In this document: positions 1 through 5,630 of the stretch, one piece after another
Layout of the letters: the number at the start of each line of letters is the position of its first letter
How positions within the stretch are numbered: the stretch's first letter is position 1
From: an uncultured Ruminococcus sp.
GTDB lineage: Bacteria; Bacillota; Clostridia; Oscillospirales; Acutalibacteraceae
NCBI GenBank assembly: GCA_902797065.1
Contig: CADBRK010000180.1
Span: forward strand, 1 to 5,653
Direction: 5' to 3'
Length of the DNA stretch: 5,653 nucleotides
Position numbers and translations under genes: made by a program
The notes under the pieces: model-generated
What the model was told of the DNA's origin: nothing
Databases searched by the model: none
What the model saw: the letters and a program-made list of their open reading frames with translations, nothing else

Positions 1-73
1 ACCATAATTTGTTTTAACTTCACTATTTGTCTTTTTTTATTCAGGAAGTTAGGGAACTATTGATATTTACTAA

Positions 74-102
74 ATTGTAATATTTCAAACCGTAATTGTC
101 AA
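74..102 (-). promoter_or_regulatory. SigA-type promoter pointing left out of the window
   Basis: On the minus strand a perfect -35 TTGACA (102-97) is followed after exactly 17 bases by TACAAT (79-74), one mismatch from the consensus -10. Transcription would start near position 67 and leave the window on the left. A minus-strand ATG is visible at 5-3, but no good ribosome binding site precedes it, so the gene it serves cannot be named. Confidence 0.55.
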
Positions 103-194
103 TATCCTTTCAGTCAAAAAACGCCCATAATTCTGAAAGTGAGAGATCAAACGGCTTTTACTGAGACGATACTGCCAAGACGATAAGTTACTGA

Positions 195-437
195 CCGGAG
201 ACCGCCGGGGTTGAAACTGTTCACTCGAAGTGTATTGTAGTATCCAATGTCAACGCTGACAATCACGAAACTTTAAAAGTGCTGTTTGAGTCCGGAGAAT
301 TTGTCAACGATCGACACATCATGAAGTTCGTGAACTACTCGATAACACATACGCAAAACGGCGGCTATATGCAGATACAAGCGTATATTCCGGACAAAAA
401 AACGAGCCTTTTCTCAGATGAAGACTCGTTTAAATAT
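195..437 (+). pseudogene. possible coding remnant, unrecognised
   Basis: After a TGA at 192-194, a plus-strand frame stays open through 437 and beyond, giving about 81 residues with codon choice that looks like real coding sequence (for example the stretch VSNVNADNHETLKVLFESG, then a segment containing GGYMQIQAYIPD). There is no good start codon with a ribosome binding site; a GTG at 279 is the only candidate and has no clear Shine-Dalgarno sequence. The frame runs straight into the GC-rich structured element at 438 without a natural end. A minus-strand terminator hairpin also lies inside it (396-431), which argues against an intact gene. I do not recognise a family. It may be the tail of a decayed gene, or chance. 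Confidence 0.2.
396..431 (-). terminator. intrinsic terminator, minus strand
   Basis: Read on the minus strand, AAACGAG (431-425) pairs perfectly with CTCGTTT (406-400) across an 18-base loop, and the right arm runs into an unbroken run of seven T (402-396). No T run follows the hairpin on the plus strand, so it is directional. It lies downstream of the acyltransferase unit, whose last stop is at 627. The structured element at 438-570 would therefore be in the 3' untranslated part of that transcript, or in a separate short RNA ending here. The stem is only 7 bp and AT-rich at its base, so strength is moderate. Confidence 0.5.
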
Positions 438-570
438 AACAAACGTCGATGTCCCCCGCCTCTTTGGGCGGCGGGTTCCATACGTACGTCGGTGGCGGGT
501 TTAAATCCCCCACCGACGCCCGTCGGGGACGGCTCCCAGCCGCAGGAGCCAAAGCTCCACGACGTTTGTT
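438..570. ncRNA. candidate structured RNA or palindromic element, multibranched
   Basis: A GC-rich block in an AT-rich setting folds into a complete nested structure. The outer stem is 438-448 (AACAAACGTCG) with 560-570, 11 of 11 paired. Inside it, GTCCCC at 451-456 pairs with GGGGAC at 525-530. That stem encloses a short hairpin (457-460 with 470-473) and a long one: CGTCGGTGG at 487-495 with 510-518, then three more pairs past a one-base bulge, loop TTTAAAT. A further hairpin GGCTCC at 531-536 pairs with GGAGCC at 545-550. The right outer arm can instead form a local hairpin, ACGACGT at 559-565 with ACGTCGT at 572-578. Inverted repeats fold on either strand, so the strand is not fixed. The minus-strand terminator only 7 bases beyond the left edge favours minus. 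It could also be an end of an IS200/IS605-like or MITE-like element. No known RNA family was recognised. Confidence 0.4.
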
Positions 571-626
571 GACGTCGTCGCTCGATCCTTGTTTAATTCA
601 TTCTCAGCCGTACTGTCAGCTTTGTT

Positions 627-1682
627 CTACGCAGATTTCTTGCTGTTCTTCTGTATATTTGATGTCAGCTTATCAAACAGCTTATCGATCATATCGAACA
701 GGAGTCGGAACAATACCGAAATAATGATCGTAACCGCGAAACATACAGCAAACAGGATATACTTATTTGAAATATGATCTTTTAGGAGCAGCATTGGGAT
801 CCTCTGCAAAATGTATATCTCAAAAACATACTTTCCGAAAAAGCGCAGAAGCGGATTGCCAAGCTTTACTTTGAGGGAAAGCACAAGCATTACGAGTACA
901 GCGCCCAAAACAAACAGTTCATACGACGTGAATGCGTTTTTGTGGAACGATGATGCTGCAAGCAGAACACCGCCCGCAGTGAATACTATTAAACGATTCA
1001 TCGGCAGCTTTTGGAACCATTTCCCCACCTCGGGTTCGATAGAGGCATAAAGCATTCCGAGTGGATATGCTATAGCGGTGTTGTACCAATAGCCGGGTCT
1101 GTGCTTAGCCATAAAGAACAAGAAAGCACCTGTCAGCAGGAACATAAGATAAAGTCCTTTCTTCCTGTCCTTTGAAAAAATCCTGAAGCTTAAAAAAGTC
1201 ATAGCATAAAGCGCAAGAGTATCGAAAATATACCAGTTGCTGTTTCCGATACCGTCCCAGCCGATCATGGAAAGGAGTATCTTTTTCAGCGGATAATGAT
1301 TACCCAGATAAAGATTTACCGGAACGAACAGCGCAACAGCTACGGCAAAATGAAACCAAACCTTTGGAAAACGCTTTGTCATAACAGAATTGACATACGG
1401 CAAACCTTTCTTCTGTATCGAAAGCATTATCCCGTAGCCCGAAAAAAACAAGAACGGAACAACTATAAGCTGCCCTGTCCAGCCGTCGATCACCGAGAAC
1501 ACTTTATCAAACCTGCCAAGTTCAATATATCCTTTAAAATGCCTGAGAAAGACGATCAGAACAAAAAAGCCGTTGATACACGCTGTCTGTTCACGGGAGA
1601 TATAGCCGCTGTTAGGCTTTTTGAAGCACGGCTTCGCCCCGATAAGCAAGATCACAACAGAGATCAGAAGTACAATATCCAT
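627..1682 (-). CDS. acyltransferase 3 family membrane protein, full length
   Basis: This 351-residue integral membrane protein has the general layout of the acyltransferase-3 (OafA/WecH-like) family, whose members move acyl groups, often acetyl, onto sugars of surface polysaccharides. A hydrophobic N-terminal segment (3-16) precedes the first family helix with INGFFVLIVFLRHF (36-49). Other visible family features are FFSGYG (79-84), SNWYIFDTLALY (148-159), YPLGMLYA (206-213) and FFGKYVFEIYILQ (281-293), with about ten helices overall. His48 matches the family's histidine, but the residue eleven positions before it is Asn37 rather than the usual Arg or Lys, and Gln293 stands where His is common near the last helices. 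The ATG follows GGAGGG by 8 bases. The gene starts 19 bases after the upstream acyltransferase stop, so the two are co-transcribed. Family assignment is confident; donor, acceptor and activity are not known. Confidence 0.85.
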   Translation of the reverse strand: MDIVLLISVVILLIGAKPCFKKPNSGYISREQTACINGFFVLIVFLRHFKGYIELGRFDKVFSVIDGWTGQLIVVPFLFFSGYGIMLSIQKKGLPYVNSVMTKRFPKVWFHFAVAVALFVPVNLYLGNHYPLKKILLSMIGWDGIGNSNWYIFDTLALYAMTFLSFRIFSKDRKKGLYLMFLLTGAFLFFMAKHRPGYWYNTAIAYPLGMLYASIEPEVGKWFQKLPMNRLIVFTAGGVLLAASSFHKNAFTSYELFVLGAVLVMLVLSLKVKLGNPLLRFFGKYVFEIYILQRIPMLLLKDHISNKYILFAVCFAVTIIISVLFRLLFDMIDKLFDKLTSNIQKNSKKSA

Positions 1683-1701
1683 ATACTATTCCCTCCGACG
1701 A

Positions 1702-2442
1702 TCAGGAGTTACCCTTTTTCGTAAGTGTAAAGCCCGTGTCATACGAAAACAGCTTTGTCTGTGACCATAGCTTCGAAACAGGCGTCATCACAAAGCGCGC
1801 GAGCGAATCGAAAAGCATACATACAATATACGACGAGAATAGCAGCGCTAAATAGCACAGCAGCGCAGATACCGTTCCCTTTTGAAAGTACATGTGAATG
1901 TCAAAATGCGCCGAAACTACTCTGATAACTGCCATGTGAAGCAGGAATACTCCAAACGACGCTTTTGCAAGGAAGTTGATTACAGCGTTATATCTGAGGT
2001 CAAGCTGAATAAAGAAATTGAAGAAAGCCGCTGCCTGTATAATTACTAATACAGAATTATATGCAATGATACCGTTTGTTCCCCATAATTTCGGGAAAAC
2101 AAACGAAACCGCACAAGTCAATATGCTGATTCCGAGTGAAGTAAGAATACTTGTATACTTTTCGATTAATGAATTCACAACCTTTTCAAGCTTGCGCTTG
2201 CTACTGTTTATCATAAAATAACCAGAGATCAGGATAAATACATCGACTGCAATTATCGACATGCAAAAAAGCCACGACGTGATCGCTTCGTTAAAAAAAG
2301 AGCCGGACTCTCTCGCATACTTCACACCGCCGAGAAGCGCAGGATTCTGAATATGAAGCGTAATTACCATCAGCGTACATATTATTCTCAGCAGTTCGAT
2401 ATTCGATTTTCTTTTGTTTGATTGGACTGTTTTCTTTTCCAT
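1702..2442 (-). CDS. acyltransferase 3 family protein with internal deletion
   Basis: At 246 residues this is about 100 shorter than usual family members, yet both ends match. The N-terminal half has SNIELLRIICTLMVITLH (13-30) with the R-x10-H motif as Arg19 and His30, then VDVFILISGYFMI (67-79). The C-terminal part has the typical end: helices at about 98-116 and 130-147, LDLRYNAVINFLAKASFGVFLLH (about 147-169), and a last helix near 190-212. Directly after the second helix (about residue 85-95, KLEKVVNSLIEKYTS) the protein jumps to what should be the last third, so about four middle helices are missing with the frame kept. The ATG at 2442 is preceded by GAGGT at 9 bases. It is the first gene of the unit from the promoter at 2502-2530. 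It may be a decayed enzyme, a partner of the next gene, or a minimal form. Family is clear; activity is doubtful. Confidence 0.8.
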   Translation of the reverse strand: MEKKTVQSNKRKSNIELLRIICTLMVITLHIQNPALLGGVKYARESGSFFNEAITSWLFCMSIIAVDVFILISGYFMINSSKRKLEKVVNSLIEKYTSILTSLGISILTCAVSFVFPKLWGTNGIIAYNSVLVIIQAAAFFNFFIQLDLRYNAVINFLAKASFGVFLLHMAVIRVVSAHFDIHMYFQKGTVSALLCYLALLFSSYIVCMLFDSLARFVMTPVSKLWSQTKLFSYDTGFTLTKKGNS

Positions 2443-2501
2443 ACAGCTGATACCTCATTCACTTTCCGAAAACAAAGATTTCTTTTTTATCATACCCAAT
2501 A

Positions 2502-2530
2502 ATTGTAACATATTAACGATACATTAACAA
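2502..2530 (-). promoter_or_regulatory. promoter of the acyltransferase pair, extended -10
   Basis: On the minus strand TTGTTA (2530-2525) and TACAAT (2507-2502) are 17 bases apart, and the -10 is preceded by TGT, giving an extended -10 (TGnTACAAT). The start would be near 2495, leaving about 53 bases of leader before the ATG at 2442. Two GTTAAT hexamers on the minus strand (2528-2523 and 2517-2512) lie 11 bp apart, across the -35 and spacer. They could be a regulator site. Confidence 0.55.
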
Positions 2531-2633
2531 GTGTCAAAAGCTACAAGGAATTATCCGTTTTTTCCGAAATATCATTTCAATTCGGCATGATTTTCCGTTA
2601 AATTAGTATATAACAATAATGCACAAAAGATTA

Positions 2634-2674
2634 AACAGCACTGTTTTAACCTCTTATGGAAAAACAGTGCTGTT
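2634..2674 (-). terminator. terminator of the feo operon
   Basis: A perfect 14-bp inverted repeat, AACAGCACTGTTTT at 2634-2647 with its complement at 2661-2674, surrounds a 13-base loop. It begins 6 bases after the stop of the 71-residue gene. On the minus strand it is followed by TAATCTTTT, an imperfect T tract; the plus-strand side has no T run. Position and symmetry make it the end of the iron operon, separating it from the acyltransferase promoter at 2502-2530. Confidence 0.75.
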
Positions 2675-2680
2675 CGCATA

Positions 2681-2896
2681 TCATGGAAGAAGAATACGTA
2701 GTTGTCTTAGAATCAACAGCAGAAAGCTTATTATTGTAATAATAACCATGATGAGTACAACAAAATAATAACGCTTTGCCAAAATAAGATATTCTTCTTT
2801 CTTCGTTCTCTCGAATTGTCCGGCTCTGCTGCTATAGATCAAAACAAGCTGTATATCCGCAATAACAAGAGCGATAAACAAGAGTACAAAAATCAT
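2681..2896 (-). CDS. small two-helix membrane protein in the feo operon
   Basis: This encodes 71 residues with two strongly hydrophobic segments, about 2-21 and 45-67. They are joined by a charged loop containing RAGQFERTKKEEY (24-36), and the protein ends in a short basic tail (RQLRILLP). There are no cysteines or recognisable motifs, and I do not recognise the family. The ATG overlaps the stop of the upstream Cys-rich gene as ATGA, and AGGGG lies 9 bases before it, so translation is coupled. The terminator follows directly, making this the last gene of the operon. Its place suggests an accessory or assembly role beside FeoB, but that rests on context alone. The coupling and clean membrane pattern make it likely to be a real gene. 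Confidence 0.7.
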   Translation of the reverse strand: MIFVLLFIALVIADIQLVLIYSSRAGQFERTKKEEYLILAKRYYFVVLIMVIITIISFLLLILRQLRILLP

Positions 2897-3048
2897 CTTT
2901 GTTTTCCCCTGTTATTTTTAATGCAGCCGCTGCATTGTGAACAGCTACCGCAGCATTTTCCGCTTTTGAAGTTTTTTACCGTCTTTACTGCTGCAAAAAC
3001 AAAAGCAAGTCCGATCAGAATAACAAGTATAATATCAAATTTATTCAC
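2893..3048 (-). CDS. FeoB-associated Cys-rich membrane protein
   Basis: This short gene encodes 51 residues from a GTG start that directly follows the TGA of feoAB. AGGGGTGAT, close to the ideal anti-16S match, lies 6 bases upstream within the end of feoB. The protein has one N-terminal membrane helix (about 4-21, FDIILVILIGLAFVFAAV), a basic stretch KTVKNFKSGK (22-31), and a cysteine cluster KCCGSCSQCSGC (31-42) with five cysteines (32, 33, 36, 39, 42). It ends in a polar tail. This layout and position match the FeoB-associated Cys-rich membrane protein family found after feoB in many Firmicutes. Its role is not settled; the cluster may bind iron or another metal near the FeoB pore, a job some FeoB proteins may do with a Cys-containing C-terminal tail. 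The stop overlaps the next start (ATGA). Confidence 0.88.
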   Translation of the reverse strand: MNKFDIILVILIGLAFVFAAVKTVKNFKSGKCCGSCSQCSGCIKNNRGKQR

Positions 3049-5394
3049 TCAGATCACCCCTATCAGCAAGCCGCACAAATGCACCAGCAGCGCCGCAAAC
3101 CACGCTAATACACACTGCCACACAACCACGGCAACAGCCCAGCGTCCGCCGAGTTCTCTCTTCACTGCTGCGATCGCCGCTACGCACGGAGTATAAAGAA
3201 GCGAGAACACAAGCAAACACGCTGCAGAAAGAGTCGAAACGGAACTCTGCAAACCGTCGGCATACAGAACATTGAGTGTGGTAACAACGCTTTCTTTAGC
3301 CATAAAGCCGCTTATGAGCGAAACAAGTATACGCCAGTCGCCGAGACCTATCGGAGTCATCATAGGAACAAACATATTCATTATTCCCGCAAGTATACTT
3401 TGCTGTGCGTCATCTACCATATTAAAGTGAAAATCGAACTTCTGCAAAAACCAAATAATTATTGTGGCGATCAGTATTACCGTAAATGCTCTCTGCAGAA
3501 AATCCTTCGCTTTTTCCCACAGAAGCTGAGCGACATTCCCTGCACCGGGCAGACGGTAATTCGGCAGCTCCATTACGAACGGCACAGGCTCGCCCTTGAA
3601 CAAAAACTGCTTATAAAGACATGCCGCAAATATACCGACAATGATTCCGAGTACGTAAAGCGCAAATATGATCAGAAACGAATACTTCGGGAAAAATGCA
3701 TTTACAAAAAAGCCGTATATCGGCAGCTTCGCCGTACAGCTCATGAACGGAGTAAGCAATATCGTCATTTTGCGGTCACGATCGCTGGGGAGAGTTCTTG
3801 TTGCCATTACCGCCGGCACCGAGCAGCCGAAACCGATCAGCAGCGGTACTATACTTCTCCCGGAAAGACCGATCTTTCTTAAAGCCTTATCCATTACGAA
3901 CGCAACGCGCGCGATATATCCGCTGTCCTCCAGCATTGACAGAAAGAAGAACAGTGTAACGATGATCGGCAGGAAACTCAGCACGCTGCCGACTCCTTCA
4001 AATATTCCGTCGATTATCAGACTGTGTATAGCACTGTTGACATCTGCATTGGTCAGTGCAGTGTCTGCGGCTTCGGTCAGCTTTTCAACGCCGAGCGCCA
4101 TGAGATCCTGCAGCCGGACGCCGATCACACCGAATGTCAGCCAGAACACAAGCGCCATTATTGCAACAAACACAGGTATGGCAGTATATTTCCCTGTCAG
4201 AACTGTATCAAGCCGTCGGCTGCGCTTTCTCTCTTTGCTTTCGACAGGCTTTGTCACGGTATCTTCGCAGAGTCGTATTATGAAAGAGAAACGCATATCT
4301 GCGATCGCTGCGCTGCGATCCAGCCCTCTCTCCCGCTCCATCTGGAGAACGATATGATCTATTGTTTCTTTTTCGTTCGGTTCAAGCGCAAGCTGTTCCG
4401 TTATGATAGGATCACCCTCTACAAGCTTGCTTGCTGCAAATCTTACAGGTATCCCGATCTTCTCGGCACGCCCCTCTATTAAATGGCAAATGCTGTGCAA
4501 ACAACGGTGAACAGCACCGTTATGCTCGGTTTTGCTGCAAAAATCCTGTCTCAGCGGACGCTCCCCGTACTTTGCGATATGTATGGCATGATCCACCAAC
4601 TCATCTATACCGAAATTCTTAGCCGCCGAGATAGGCACAACCGGCACTCCGAGAGACTTCTCCATGGCGTTTATATCAATACTGCCGCCGTTAGACGTCA
4701 GCTCATCCATCATATTAAGCGCAATAACCATCGGAACGTTCATCTCGAGCAGCTGCATCGTAAGATAAAGGTTGCGCTCGATATTCGTTGCGTCCAGAAT
4801 ATTGATTATAGCGTGAGGTTTTTCGTCAAGAACAAAATTCCGTGAAACGATCTCTTCGCTGCTGTACGGCGACATTGAATATATACCCGGCAGATCGGTT
4901 ATCGTAGTATTCGGGTATCCTTTGATCGAACCGTCCTTCCTGTCAACCGTGACTCCCGGGAAATTTCCGACATGCTGCTTGGAACCTGTCAGACGATTAA
5001 AAAGCGTAGTTTTGCCGCAGTTCTGGTTGCCGACCAACGCAAATGTAAGCATAGTTGAGTCGGGCAGCGGAGTACCGCTTCCTTTCGGGTGGAATTTTCC
5101 TCCCTCTCCGAGTCCGGGGTGATCTGTCCGGCGAATTTCGGTATTCTTCCGTGAAGCTGCGGCTTTCTTCTCCGACTCGTTTATCTCTATATTTTCTGCA
5201 TCCGAAAGACGAAGCGTAAGCGAATACCCGTGAAGCATGAGTTCGACCGGATCGCCCATCGGTGCATATTTTACAACGGTTACTTCCGTCCCGGGTATCA
5301 GCCCCATATCAAGAAAATGCCTGCGAAGCGCACCGTCTCCGTACACCTTTGTAACAACAGCCGTTTTGCCGGTACTTAGTTCGTTTAGAGTCAT
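3049..5394 (-). CDS. feoB: FeoA-FeoB fusion ferrous iron transporter
   Basis: This 781-residue protein imports Fe2+ across the cytoplasmic membrane. Residues 1-72 are a FeoA (SH3-like) domain with RRHFLDMGLIPGTEV (24-38). A polar, basic linker runs from about 73 to 114. The FeoB G domain follows: G1 GNQNCGKT (122-129, keeping the Asn that in studied FeoB proteins helps bind activating K+), GVT switch (147-149), G3 DLPG (167-170), G4 NMMD (227-230) and G5 SAAK (256-259). A helical GDI-like region spans about 275-390. The membrane part starts near 400 and holds GVGSVLSFLP (467-476), GFGCSVPAVMATR (521-533), CTAKLP (553-558) and SGFMAKESVV (695-704), the usual gate and pore signatures. No start signal precedes Met115, so the fusion is genuine. 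The ATG at 5394 is preceded by AGGAGG at 6 bases. The operon's two small membrane genes follow without gaps. Confidence 0.96.
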   Translation of the reverse strand: MTLNELSTGKTAVVTKVYGDGALRRHFLDMGLIPGTEVTVVKYAPMGDPVELMLHGYSLTLRLSDAENIEINESEKKAAASRKNTEIRRTDHPGLGEGGKFHPKGSGTPLPDSTMLTFALVGNQNCGKTTLFNRLTGSKQHVGNFPGVTVDRKDGSIKGYPNTTITDLPGIYSMSPYSSEEIVSRNFVLDEKPHAIINILDATNIERNLYLTMQLLEMNVPMVIALNMMDELTSNGGSIDINAMEKSLGVPVVPISAAKNFGIDELVDHAIHIAKYGERPLRQDFCSKTEHNGAVHRCLHSICHLIEGRAEKIGIPVRFAASKLVEGDPIITEQLALEPNEKETIDHIVLQMERERGLDRSAAIADMRFSFIIRLCEDTVTKPVESKERKRSRRLDTVLTGKYTAIPVFVAIMALVFWLTFGVIGVRLQDLMALGVEKLTEAADTALTNADVNSAIHSLIIDGIFEGVGSVLSFLPIIVTLFFFLSMLEDSGYIARVAFVMDKALRKIGLSGRSIVPLLIGFGCSVPAVMATRTLPSDRDRKMTILLTPFMSCTAKLPIYGFFVNAFFPKYSFLIIFALYVLGIIVGIFAACLYKQFLFKGEPVPFVMELPNYRLPGAGNVAQLLWEKAKDFLQRAFTVILIATIIIWFLQKFDFHFNMVDDAQQSILAGIMNMFVPMMTPIGLGDWRILVSLISGFMAKESVVTTLNVLYADGLQSSVSTLSAACLLVFSLLYTPCVAAIAAVKRELGGRWAVAVVVWQCVLAWFAALLVHLCGLLIGVI

Positions 5395-5412
5395 TTTTAT
5401 CCTCCTATAACA

Positions 5413-5424
5413 ACCTGTTCAGGT
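5413..5424. promoter_or_regulatory. 12-bp palindrome in the feo leader, candidate operator
   Basis: ACCTG-TT-CAGGT is a perfect inverted repeat with a 2-base centre. It lies just downstream of the predicted feo start point (near 5435) and just before the ribosome binding site at 5401-5406. A repressor bound here would block transcription elongation or initiation, which fits iron control. It does not match the Fur or IdeR/MntR consensus as I know them, so the regulator is open. Confidence 0.35.
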
Positions 5425-5441
5425 ATCTTTACACAGTATAT

Positions 5442-5471
5442 ACTATAACACATTTCCGTAGAGAAAATCAA
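5442..5471 (-). promoter_or_regulatory. promoter of the feo operon
   Basis: On the minus strand TTGATT (5471-5466) and TATAGT (5447-5442) are 18 bases apart. Transcription would start near 5435, giving a leader of about 40 bases that carries the palindrome at 5413-5424. A 10-bp palindrome AGTATATACT (5435-5444) overlaps the -10 and start region and could also be a binding site. The leader is too short for a riboswitch. Confidence 0.55.
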
Positions 5472-5548
5472 GTAAAACAATAACGACTGCCAATCGGCAG
5501 CTGGCGATACGCGGTCATAGTTTTCGGCAGATCAGCCTAATCGTAGTA

Positions 5549-5578
5549 TTGAATTATCTTATTCTGTATGCCTATAAT
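5549..5578 (+). promoter_or_regulatory. candidate promoter towards an unseen rightward gene
   Basis: TTGAAT (5549-5554) and a perfect TATAAT (5573-5578) are 18 bases apart on the plus strand. The -10 lies inside the palindrome at 5572-5586. The setting is AT-rich, so chance matches are likely; the promoter at 5625-5653 is stronger. Confidence 0.35.
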
Positions 5579-5586
5579 AATTATAC
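5572..5586. promoter_or_regulatory. PerR-box-like palindrome
   Basis: The 15-mer CTATAATAATTATAC has a perfect 6+1+6 inverted repeat and matches the Bacillus PerR box TTATAATNATTATAA at 12 of 14 fixed positions; only the two outermost bases differ. It matches the Fur box less well (about 10 of 14). It overlaps a candidate -10 element on the plus strand and lies about 100 bp upstream of the feo promoter. It would therefore most simply control the unseen rightward gene. AT-rich sequence makes chance palindromes common. Confidence 0.35.
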
Positions 5587-5617
5587 GCTAATGATAACGC
5601 CGCTGATCTTTTCGGAA

Positions 5618-5630
5618 TGTCAACTTGACA
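5618..5630. promoter_or_regulatory. palindrome over a consensus -35, candidate operator
   Basis: TGTCAA-C-TTGACA is a perfect 6-bp inverted repeat around one base, and its right arm is exactly the -35 hexamer of the promoter at 5625-5653. A dimeric repressor bound here would cover the -35. The regulator cannot be named from the sequence. Confidence 0.35.

Noticed and set aside
487..518. tRNA T-arm-like sequence (GGG-TTTAAAT-CCC)
   Set aside because: The stem continues for nine more base pairs, there is no D-arm or anticodon arm at the right distance, and the T-loop lacks the conserved C. It is part of the larger nested structure, not a tRNA.
396..578. Omega-RNA or right end of an IS200/IS605-type element
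   Set aside because: The shape would fit, but no TnpB, IscB or TnpA coding sequence is visible on either side, so this is kept only as an alternative in the structured-element entry.
449..777. Plus-strand open frames across the GC-rich block and the acyltransferase 3' end
   Set aside because: They are explained by the inverted repeats and by antisense of the 351-residue acyltransferase; no protein features are seen.
3400..4845. Several plus-strand open frames of 120-229 codons opposite feoAB
   Set aside because: They lie antisense to a clear FeoB coding frame, have compositions typical of shadow frames, and lack start signals or recognisable motifs.
3049..5052. Separate feoB gene starting at the internal Met115
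   Set aside because: No ribosome binding site precedes that ATG and the frame is open from the FeoA domain through the linker, so one fused protein is the simpler reading.
5395..5435. Metal riboswitch (NiCo/iron type) in front of feoAB
   Set aside because: Only about 40 bases lie between the predicted start point and the ATG, too short for the multi-helix junction such a switch needs.
5487..5500. Small hairpin CTGCC-AATC-GGCAG upstream of the feo promoter
   Set aside because: It has 5-bp arms without a T run on either strand and no relation to a promoter element, so neither a terminator nor an operator can be supported.
5529..5609. 8-bp inverted repeat AGATCAGC / GCTGATCT with 65 bases between
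   Set aside because: The arms are short and far apart and the intervening sequence holds unrelated promoter signals; chance is a sufficient explanation.
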